Program-made: the position numbers and the translations under genes | Assembly: GCA_030917105.1 (NCBI GenBank) | Contig: JAUPVI010000061.1 | Coordinates: forward strand, 1-6,139 | Source: Candidatus Babelota bacterium | GTDB taxonomy: Bacteria > Babelota > Babeliae > Babelales > JAUPTZ01 | Direction of reading: 5' to 3' | DNA: 6,139 bases | Notes under the pieces: generated by a model | Database searches by the model: none | What the model saw: the letters and a program-made list of their open reading frames with translations, nothing else | What the model was told of the DNA's origin: nothing | Shown here: positions 1-5,733 of the stretch, one piece after another | Position numbering within the stretch: the first letter of the stretch is position 1 | Layout of the letters: every line of letters starts with the position of its first letter

Positions 1-888
1 CGGCGCCGCAAAGGTACCACTATCAACGCCAATCGCCGCTCCCGCGCCAAAGTACAATGCGTCCAAATTGGAAGCAAACCAGAGCTTCTTGGTACGGGCT
101 GCTAGCACTCCAATTTCTCTGCGATGCGCTTCCGCCGTCGGCTCATGCATCGTTATGAGTGCATCAGCATTCCGCAACCTGAGATACAAACTCATAAAGC
201 CCATTTCTCGATGGCTCCAGTCATGGTATTCCACTCCGATGCGGGCTTGCGTAAAGGCAGCCCGTACCCGAGCTACTTGTTCTCGCACAGCGCGGCTCAT
301 ATATTCACTGTCGTCATTGCGATTAAAAGCAATAATCACTCGCTTTATACCGCGAGAACGCAATGCTTTCAGGCTCTTTACATATCGTTCCGGATCATTG
401 GGCACGTTATGCACGCCTCCAACAAAACGACGCTCATCGTTTTTAAATATGCGCGTATCAAAAAGGGTGGCGTTTGAGCTTGGTAGGCAGAACAACTGCG
501 GCACTTTTACGATGCCAGCCGTTCGTGCGCTATCTACCATTTGGCTCTCCCACCACCCCGTTGAAATAACGAATGTGTGTCCTGGCTCAACTATAGAACC
601 ATTCAATACTGAATGACTTTGTAGTTTTGTCAGCGAGTCGCAGACAGAAGGATTTATTTGTATTGTACCGAAATTGAGTTGTGCTTCTGGAAAAAGACCC
701 TCCAGATGCCCGCCCAAGTGTTGCCGTATACTATCCGCCCAAAAAACATGGGGTTCAGTATGCGCTATATAGAGGTTTAACACCCTGTAATGCTTATCGA
801 ATGCACTTCGAGTTCGACTAAACGTGCCATACCCTCGAAACATCCCGTAGATAATAGACTTCCTCAATTTGGCTATGGCTGATGCCAT
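1..888 (-). CDS. ABC transporter substrate-binding protein, ABC_sub_bind (TrpX-like) family; 3' end cut by window edge
   Basis: Reading the minus strand from the ATG at 888-886 gives 296 codons with no stop, running off the left edge, so the C-terminus is missing. The start is set by an AAAGGAGG Shine-Dalgarno five bases upstream. The fold starts near residue 36 (RVLNLYIAHTEP, like the family's first strand). It continues with a central GGVHNVPNDPERYVKSL segment (157-173) and IKRVIIAFNRNDDSEY (181-196), as in the family's 'G-x-T-N... v-x-v-l-y-n-p' core. A second-lobe segment follows (ADALITMHEP, 241-250; LWFASNLDALYFGAGAAIGVD, 269-289), where the family has its 'G-x-x-a-x-l-G-v-d' motif. Proteins of this family bind small ligands for ABC importers; tryptophan or other amino acids are known for some members, and the ligand here is unknown. 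Oddity: the first 35 residues are basic (K8, R9, K10, R18, R25, R27) with no hydrophobic core, so no signal peptide is visible. No partner permease or ATPase of the importer type is adjacent. Confidence 0.82.
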   Translation of the reverse strand, partial: MASAIAKLRKSIIYGMFRGYGTFSRTRSAFDKHYRVLNLYIAHTEPHVFWADSIRQHLGGHLEGLFPEAQLNFGTIQINPSVCDSLTKLQSHSVLNGSIVEPGHTFVISTGWWESQMVDSARTAGIVKVPQLFCLPSSNATLFDTRIFKNDERRFVGGVHNVPNDPERYVKSLKALRSRGIKRVIIAFNRNDDSEYMSRAVREQVARVRAAFTQARIGVEYHDWSHREMGFMSLYLRLRNADALITMHEPTAEAHRREIGVLAARTKKLWFASNLDALYFGAGAAIGVDSGTFAAP

Positions 889-919
889 GGTGCCTCCTTT
901 CTGTGTAAGGAAAAGCACC
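889..919 (-). promoter_or_regulatory. Hairpin overlapping the Shine-Dalgarno of the left substrate-binding gene
   Basis: On the minus-strand transcript GGTGCTTTT (919 down to 911) can pair over nine consecutive positions with GGAGGCACC (897 down to 889), leaving a 13-base loop. The second arm contains the GGAGG of the Shine-Dalgarno and ends directly before the ATG. Five pairs next to the start codon are strong (G-C/A-U); of the four nearest the loop, three are G-U wobbles. This could lower translation initiation or form part of a regulated leader, but it could also be chance pairing in a purine-rich ribosome-binding site. Confidence 0.3.
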
Positions 920-1035
920 CCTCGCGCAACTTACCAGCACACACATCAAACTGCACGCTGACGTTGGCCACAAGAGATACTCTTTTGTACTTAAATAAGT
1001 CACACCCCTAAGTGTTGAGACAATCATCGACCAAA

Positions 1036-1065
1036 ATTACATAGATTGCAAGTTGATTTTGGCAA
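1036..1065 (-). promoter_or_regulatory. Candidate sigma70-type promoter for the left substrate-binding gene
   Basis: On the minus strand, TTGCCA (1065-1060; five of six matches to TTGACA) is followed after 18 bases by TGTAAT (1041-1036; five of six matches to TATAAT). Transcription would begin near 1029 and leave a leader of about 140 bases before the ATG at 888. Matches of this quality also arise by chance in AT-rich DNA, and the sigma factor consensus of this organism is unknown. Confidence 0.3.
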
Positions 1066-1226
1066 AAAAACCTCAATTTTCTTCTCATTTTTTGTATCCA
1101 TTTTCCGATCACACGATCTGGAGCTTTTTTTGGTAGAAGTCATTTTTTTGATAAATTGTTTTCGATTGTTCCTTTTTCTCAAAAAATCATGCTACTTTGG
1201 CCAAAATAAACCATCGGAGCATGTAC

Positions 1227-2513
1227 ATGACCCTCATTTATATCATCCTCTTTCTCCTCCCTGTTGGCATGGCACACGGGGCAAACACACTCAATCTGCC
1301 CTCCGCTCAAATAGCCGGTGTTACCGAACGCCCTTCGCTTGAAGCAATTCGTCAGTCCATTATCGTCAGCCAGAAAGATGAACAACGACTTTTTGGGAAA
1401 CTTTTTCCTCAAATTAGTGGCAGCGCGAATGCCCTGCTCGCCGCCACATCAGTATCTAATGCCTCGTCCAGCAACGAAACTGCCTGCACCCTCTCTCTGC
1501 AGGGCTCACAAATTCTGTTTAATCTTCCCGGAAAAATACAAGGGCAGATTGCCGCACTCACCACACAACGCTCCACGTACCAATATCAAGCGAGCTCGCA
1601 CGAGGTTCGCTACACCGTGAGCACAAACTTTCTGCAAGCATGGCTGCTGCAAACAAAAGCGCCGCTCATCGCCGCCCTTGCAACCCACACCGATGAACTC
1701 GAAAAAAATAATAATGAATTGCGCCGGATTAACAGCATCAACACTATTACCTGGGCTGCCACCGCCGCTACCATTGCACAAAATCGAGCAGTCATCACCG
1801 GATACCCGCTTGCAGCAGCTTCTTCTCTTCAAGTATTACGCCAAAGCATGGGAGTTGGATATGCTCATGCAGAACCGATTATCGAACTTGTATACGATCT
1901 TGACCAGCCATTACCAAAGCGCACGTTAGTGCAAAAATATATTGACCTTGCTTATGCTAATCGCCCAGAAATCAAAGACAAAGATGTTGCAATACAGCAA
2001 CAAGAACTCACCGCAAAATCATACCGCTATAACCATCTTCCCACCATTAGCATGCAGGGAAACCTTAGTACAACACCAACAGGAGCAAACGTTATGAAGG
2101 GACAAAGCGCTTCCATCGGTGTATCGCTACAATGGAGCTTTTTTGACGGCACCCAGTCTATGCGCTCAGCCGAAATTGCTGACGCCAATAAATTGCGCGT
2201 GTCATTTGAAAAACAAGAGCTGAAAAACAGTATTGCCACCGCCATTGTAAACACCTATAACACGCTATGCACAAATGAAAAAATGGTAGAAGTCGCCCGC
2301 GCACGCGTCGCAGCACAAGAAGCGCTTTTTTCCCAAACAACTGCCGCTTTCGCCGCAGGAACTGTTGACGCACTCGTACTGGCAAAAGATGCATACGATT
2401 ATGCAGCGGCGCTCCATGATCTACGCACTCAACAAGTTATACTGCACACCAACTGGCAAACACTTGCGTGGCAGTGCGGTTACCCAATCTCAGGAGTTTT
2501 TAATGAATCGTAA
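1227..2513 (+). CDS. TolC-family outer-membrane efflux channel protein
   Basis: This protein of 428 residues would trimerise into an outer-membrane beta-barrel with a long periplasmic alpha-helical tunnel, the exit duct of a tripartite exporter. The N-terminus is a Sec signal peptide: hydrophobic IYIILFLLPVG followed by AHG/A, a good signal peptidase I site near residue 18. There is no lipobox cysteine. Two OEP repeats are visible. The first covers roughly residues 30-210 (LFPQISGSANA; SQILFNLPGK). The second, better conserved, covers roughly 235-420: RPEIKDKDVAIQQQ (246-259), LPTISMQG (271-278), LQWSFFDGTQS (301-311) and a C-terminal FAAGTVDALVLAKDAY helix (375-390). The ATG at 1227 is preferred because GGAG at 1216-1219 lies seven bases upstream. 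The ATG at 1221 is only one base from it, and a TTG at 1197 would add ten polar residues before the signal. Its 3' end overlaps the adaptor gene by 11 bases, so the two are probably translated together. E. coli TolC is somewhat longer, but this length is normal for the family. Confidence 0.9.
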   Translation: MTLIYIILFLLPVGMAHGANTLNLPSAQIAGVTERPSLEAIRQSIIVSQKDEQRLFGKLFPQISGSANALLAATSVSNASSSNETACTLSLQGSQILFNLPGKIQGQIAALTTQRSTYQYQASSHEVRYTVSTNFLQAWLLQTKAPLIAALATHTDELEKNNNELRRINSINTITWAATAATIAQNRAVITGYPLAAASSLQVLRQSMGVGYAHAEPIIELVYDLDQPLPKRTLVQKYIDLAYANRPEIKDKDVAIQQQELTAKSYRYNHLPTISMQGNLSTTPTGANVMKGQSASIGVSLQWSFFDGTQSMRSAEIADANKLRVSFEKQELKNSIATAIVNTYNTLCTNEKMVEVARARVAAQEALFSQTTAAFAAGTVDALVLAKDAYDYAAALHDLRTQQVILHTNWQTLAWQCGYPISGVFNES

Positions 2514-3699
2514 AGCTACTCTCATAACACTCGTTGTTCTTCTCGCCTGCAGCATGACCGGCTATTATGTATGGTGTAGGCTTAGGCCAAATAAGCCAAA
2601 ACAAAAGCCTTTCACAACAGCACAACCAACCACCACGACCATCCGCCATCGGATTCATGCCAACGGTATCGTTAAAATAAAAGATAGCATTCGCGTCGGA
2701 AGCCTAGTCAGTGGATTAGTGAAAGAAATTTTGGCTGAAGAAAGCGACCACATTACCAAAGGCCAGCTGCTTGCCGTTATCGAAAATGGAAAAAGCGACA
2801 CCAGCATTCGCATCGCACAAGGCGCCATGATGCAAGCCCAAGCAACCTTTGACTACGTCTCAGCTGTCTATACACGCGAACAAGAATTGTATGCAAAGGG
2901 CTTACGTTCTGACCAAGAAATTGAAGCTTCACGACAACAATACATGAGCGCACAAGGCGCACTCATTACCGCACAAGCTCAATTGGATGTTGCCCGCATT
3001 GAATTTGAAAATTGCAACATCAAAGCACCGGAAGATGGGGTTATTGTAGCGGTTGGTGTCAAAAAAGGAGTGCGCATTACCACTGATCTTGATGCAACTG
3101 TTTTGTTTGAAATCGCTAAAGATTTAACCAAAATGGAAGCAGAATTTAGCCTCGAAGAAAGCGCGGCAGGGCACGTGAAACGTGGGCAAACACTTTCTTT
3201 CACCGTCGACAATCATCCGTATAAAAAATTCAAAGCGGTCATCAAAAATGTCAGCTATGCGCCAATGAAAACAAGCCACGGCCTTATGTATCGCGCAACT
3301 GCCGATATTGATAACAGCGCACAATTGCTGCGCCCTGGTATGACACTCCATGCCACCATCAAAGTAGCAAAGAAACGAGATGCAATCGGTGTAGAGAATG
3401 TAGCCTTCTACCTTGATCCACTCGTTGTAGCTGCAGTAGCCAAAACATTGGGCTACACAATCCGCCCAATCTCTGCTGCTGATAAAAAAGAACTCGATGC
3501 CGAGCATCGCACCGTCAAATACGTATGGGTACATGACGGCAAAATGTTTATTGAAAAAGCATTAGAAACCGGCCTCTATGACGATCGTTATATCGAAACA
3601 GTCTCTGGTCTTGAGCCTACTGAGCACTATCTTGCTGACGTCTTTCAGGCAAACGTCATGGACGATCACTACAAAAAAATGTTCAAAGGAGCACTGTAG
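2503..3699 (+). CDS. MacA/HlyD-type periplasmic adaptor (membrane fusion) protein
   Basis: This 398-residue protein is anchored in the inner membrane by one N-terminal segment (TLITLVVLLACSMTGYYVW, 6-24) and bridges the permease to the TolC channel. Domains in order: the first half of the lipoyl-like barrel-sandwich (VGSLVSGLVKEILAEESDHI, 65-84, then KGQLLAVIENG, 86-96); an alpha-helical hairpin, about 100-170, rich in Q, A and E (AKGLRSDQEIEASRQQY); the second lipoyl half (NIKAPEDGVIVAVGVKKGV, 172-190); a beta-barrel domain; LLRPGMTLHATIKV (275-288), typical of MacA-like adaptors; and a membrane-proximal domain (YVWVHDGKMFIEKALETGLY, 340-359; ETVSGLEPTEHY). The start at 2503 is chosen because AGGAG sits six bases upstream and the membrane anchor follows directly; the frame stays open further upstream but only inside the TolC gene. 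The 11-base overlap with the preceding gene suggests translational coupling. The closest named relative type is MacA, but the symbol is withheld because the substrate is unknown. Confidence 0.92.
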   Translation: MNRKATLITLVVLLACSMTGYYVWCRLRPNKPKQKPFTTAQPTTTTIRHRIHANGIVKIKDSIRVGSLVSGLVKEILAEESDHITKGQLLAVIENGKSDTSIRIAQGAMMQAQATFDYVSAVYTREQELYAKGLRSDQEIEASRQQYMSAQGALITAQAQLDVARIEFENCNIKAPEDGVIVAVGVKKGVRITTDLDATVLFEIAKDLTKMEAEFSLEESAAGHVKRGQTLSFTVDNHPYKKFKAVIKNVSYAPMKTSHGLMYRATADIDNSAQLLRPGMTLHATIKVAKKRDAIGVENVAFYLDPLVVAAVAKTLGYTIRPISAADKKELDAEHRTVKYVWVHDGKMFIEKALETGLYDDRYIETVSGLEPTEHYLADVFQANVMDDHYKKMFKGAL

Positions 3700-3703
3700 G
3701 GAC

Positions 3704-4927
3704 ATGTATATACGATCCTGGTTTTTACTCGAGACGGCGATTTCTAGCTTGAGCCGCCATAAAGGGCGCTCGCTCCTTACTATATTGAGCATCATCATCG
3801 GCATCGCTACCGTTATTGCAACCCTTGCAATCGGACGTGGTGCGCAAGAAAAGATACGGGACCGATTAGCCAATCTTGGCACCAACCTTTTATCGGTATA
3901 TGCCGGTAGCCCGAATTTTGGTGGCCCGAGCGCAAAAGAATTCATGCCGCTGACTACCCATGATGTCGATTTCTTTCGCTCTTTTGACCCGCGCATTCGC
4001 GCAGTCTCCGGCGTCTGCCGCTACAAAGAAACTGATGTACTCTATCAAAACAAAAAAATTGGCTCCTCGATTTCTGGCGTTGAACCAACCGCACTTCACA
4101 TTAACAACCGACAATTAAACAAAGGGCGAAATTTTTTAGTGGCCGATATGCAAACGTATGCTCCGCACGTTATTGTAGGGTATGAAGTCGCGCGCACGTT
4201 GTTTGGCTGTTCAAATCCACTAGGCAAAGTGGTAACCATCGAGGAAAAAAAGTTTACCGTAATTGGCGTACTCGAAGAAAAAGAAAGTCCGTATACTTTT
4301 CACAATATTAATAAAGAAGTATTTCTCCCCCTCACTACCTGTAAACGTCTTATGGGCAGACAGAACAACGTTTTGCATACCATTATCATGTCGATCGATG
4401 AGAAAGCAGATATCACCCAAGTAGAGCGGCTCCTCAAGCGTGCTTTACGCGCTCGTCATCGCATTGGTACTAAGAGCCCAGACGACTTTACAATCTGGAA
4501 TCAATCCAGCATGATGGCCGCCGCCGAACAGTCGTCACAAACATTTAATCTCTTTCTCCTCATTGTAGCTTCGCTCTCTTTGTTTGTTGGCGGGCTTGGT
4601 GTCAGCAATATCATGCTGGTCACCGTTACCGAGCGCACCAAAGAAATAGGCATACGCATGGCACTAGGTGCATCCCCAACCATTATCTTGGCACAGTTTC
4701 TTGTTGAATCAGTTATCCTCTGCCTCATTGGCGGTTTTATTGGCACGCTGCTCGGCATCCTTGTCCCGCACATCGTAGCGCTTTTTACCGACTGGAACGT
4801 TGTCGTATCATTAAGTTCTATTCTTTTAAGCGTGATTATCACTTCAATGATTGGACTTTTCTTTGGCTTTTGGCCAGCACGCCGCGCTTCACGCCTCACT
4901 ATTGTTGACGCACTAAACGATCAGTAG
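3704..4927 (+). CDS. MacB-type ABC exporter permease (MacB_PCD plus FtsX domains), without fused ATPase
   Basis: This 407-residue inner-membrane protein has the four-helix MacB/FtsX (type VII ABC) architecture. Helix 1 is within residues 23-46 (SLLTILSIIIGIATVIATLA), followed by the family's GRGAQEKIRDRLANLGTNLL stretch. A large periplasmic MacB_PCD domain spans about 50-275 (VIVGYEVARTLFG; NPLGKVVTI; FTVIGVLEE). A C-terminal FtsX domain (about 282-395) carries SLFVGGLGVSNIMLVTVTER (292-311), KEIGIRMALGAS (313-324), helices 3 and 4, and the closing PARRASRLTIVDAL (391-404). MacB proteins use ATP-driven conformational change to push periplasmic substrates into the TolC duct rather than moving them across the inner membrane. 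The ATG at 3704 lies four bases after the adaptor stop and matches the usual MacB permease start. Its ribosome site is poor: AAAGGAG ends 12 bases upstream and GGGA is too close, so initiation may depend on coupling to the upstream gene. The frame is open upstream but would only add residues overlapping the adaptor gene. Confidence 0.92.
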   Translation: MYIRSWFLLETAISSLSRHKGRSLLTILSIIIGIATVIATLAIGRGAQEKIRDRLANLGTNLLSVYAGSPNFGGPSAKEFMPLTTHDVDFFRSFDPRIRAVSGVCRYKETDVLYQNKKIGSSISGVEPTALHINNRQLNKGRNFLVADMQTYAPHVIVGYEVARTLFGCSNPLGKVVTIEEKKFTVIGVLEEKESPYTFHNINKEVFLPLTTCKRLMGRQNNVLHTIIMSIDEKADITQVERLLKRALRARHRIGTKSPDDFTIWNQSSMMAAAEQSSQTFNLFLLIVASLSLFVGGLGVSNIMLVTVTERTKEIGIRMALGASPTIILAQFLVESVILCLIGGFIGTLLGILVPHIVALFTDWNVVVSLSSILLSVIITSMIGLFFGFWPARRASRLTIVDALNDQ

Positions 4928-4935
4928 GAATCGCC

Positions 4936-5631
4936 ATGCACACAAAAAATGCTATCGAACTACACTTTCTCACAAAGACATACCAAGTAGGTGGAGAACC
5001 ATTAACAGTACTTGATATTCAAAAAATGACCATCGCTCAACGGGAATGGGTAAGTATCACCGGGCAATCTGGCTCAGGCAAAACAACCCTCCTGCATATC
5101 TTGGGATGTCTTGATCTTCCCACAGCAGGGACCTACCTCCTCAACAGCGTAGATACCACCCATCTAACACCAGCCACTCTCAGTAAGATACGAAATAGCA
5201 CTATCGGCTTTATCTTTCAACGATTCAATCTGCTTGCCACGCTGACTGCTGCGGAAAACATTGCGCTTCCATTACGGTATGCTGGTCTTGACCCACAAAC
5301 CATCGCCGAGCGCCTTGACGAAATGTTTACCCTCATCGGCCTCAACGAACGGCGCAATCATTACCCCCACCAACTTTCCGGAGGCCAACAACAACGCATC
5401 GCCATTGCACGGGCACTTATCATAAAGCCAAGTCTCATTCTAGCAGATGAACCAACTGGCAGCCTTGATTCCACAACCGGCCAAGAGATACTAAAGTTTC
5501 TTAAAATGCTGCACTCAGCCTACCCCATTACTATTGTATTAATCACCCATGATCCAGACGTTGCAGCCCACGGCACGCGAGTGGTACACATAAAAGATGG
5601 CCGCATCTTTTCAGATACGGCCAATTTATAA
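4936..5631 (+). CDS. ABC transporter ATP-binding protein, MacB/LolD family, partner of the upstream permease
   Basis: This 231-residue nucleotide-binding subunit has all catalytic motifs intact: Walker A GQSGSGKT (43-50), Q-loop glutamine in FQRFNLL (Q95), signature LSGGQ (147-151), Walker B LILADE with D171 and E172, D-loop SLD (176-178), and switch histidine in ITHD (H205). The spacing and the GCLDLPTAG and ADEPTGSLD sequences are typical of the MacB, LolD and FtsE-like exporter ATPases. It would dimerise on the cytoplasmic face and power the MacB-type permease encoded immediately upstream. The ATG at 4936 is eight bases after the permease stop, with AGGA at 4926-4929 overlapping that stop codon and six bases from the start, so the genes are co-transcribed and probably coupled. 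In classical MacB this domain is fused N-terminally to the permease; here it is a separate protein encoded after it. There is no extra C-terminal domain. Confidence 0.95.
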   Translation: MHTKNAIELHFLTKTYQVGGEPLTVLDIQKMTIAQREWVSITGQSGSGKTTLLHILGCLDLPTAGTYLLNSVDTTHLTPATLSKIRNSTIGFIFQRFNLLATLTAAENIALPLRYAGLDPQTIAERLDEMFTLIGLNERRNHYPHQLSGGQQQRIAIARALIIKPSLILADEPTGSLDSTTGQEILKFLKMLHSAYPITIVLITHDPDVAAHGTRVVHIKDGRIFSDTANL

Positions 5632-5733
5632 TAAAAAAAGAACTTTTTACCGAGTTTAGCTTGGCGTGACTCGCCATAGCTCTTTCAGCGAAGGCGGTTC
5701 TTCACACATGCTCCTCGCAATGACGGCGGCAAG
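5632..5733. repeat. Convergent intergenic region, possible member of a dispersed repeat family
   Basis: This 102-base gap holds the hairpin at 5658-5681, two copies of GGCGG (5693-5697 and 5725-5729), and, on the minus strand, GTCATTGCGAGGA (5724-5712). From memory, cores of the form GTCATTGCGAGG recur in short interspersed intergenic repeats of many unrelated bacteria. Only one copy is in the window, so its status as a repeat is inference. No gene is supported here. Confidence 0.3.
5658..5681. terminator. Hairpin between convergent genes, possible terminator
   Basis: AGCT-TGGCG (5658-5666) pairs with CGCCA-T-AGCT (5672-5681) around the loop TGACT, giving nine base pairs with a single bulged T at 5677. 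It lies 26 bases after the exporter operon stop and between two converging genes, where a shared terminator is expected. The U-tract is weak: only CTTTC follows on the plus strand, and on the minus strand a run of seven T (5640-5634) comes about 18 bases after the stem. It may instead belong to a dispersed repeat, described in the findings. Confidence 0.35.

Larger units (their letters stand above)
889..1226. other. Divergent intergenic region with T-tracts and short inverted repeat
   Basis: This 338-base stretch separates the left minus-strand gene from the plus-strand exporter operon and must carry promoters for both. The half nearer the operon (about 1064-1186) contains many runs of four to seven A or T bases, for example at 1064-1070, 1088-1093, 1125-1131, 1143-1149 and 1181-1186, which may bend the DNA or act as UP-type elements. 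A perfect small inverted repeat, AAGAG-ATA-CTCTT, lies at 972-984. For the operon the best core-promoter hint is a weak extended -10, TGCTACTTT, at 1190-1198, with no convincing -35; it would give a leader of roughly 20 bases before the ATG at 1227. No convincing plus-strand coding sequence or RNA gene is visible. A minus-strand open frame (1027-818) crosses the region and is discussed in the findings. Confidence 0.5.

Noticed and set aside
312..321. GTCATTGCGA at 312-321 as a second copy of the intergenic repeat core
   Set aside because: The match is short, is on the opposite strand, and lies inside conserved coding sequence of the left gene, so chance is the simplest explanation.
68..616. 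Plus-strand open frame of 182 codons, overlapping another of 117 codons at 124-477
   Set aside because: Both lie antisense to the substrate-binding gene, whose translation matches a known family along its length. The plus-strand peptides have no recognisable domain or hydrophobic pattern.
1197..1226. TTG at 1197 or ATG at 1221 as start of the TolC-family gene
   Set aside because: Neither has a suitably spaced Shine-Dalgarno. The ATG at 1227 has GGAG at seven bases and begins directly with a signal peptide.
2365..2502. Upstream extension of the adaptor gene by 46 codons
   Set aside because: It lies wholly within the TolC-family gene and would place non-membrane sequence before the N-terminal anchor. 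The ATG at 2503 has an ideal ribosome site.
3124..3534. Minus-strand open frames of 136 and 144 codons (3124-3534 and 3562-3996) and other antisense frames within the operon
   Set aside because: They are shadows of the adaptor and permease genes, with cysteine- and aromatic-rich sequences of no known family and no ribosome sites that I could support.
4920..4940. Frameshift that split an ancestral MacB fusion
   Set aside because: In classical MacB the ATPase precedes the permease, so a simple frameshift cannot give permease-then-ATPase. Both proteins have proper starts and complete ends.
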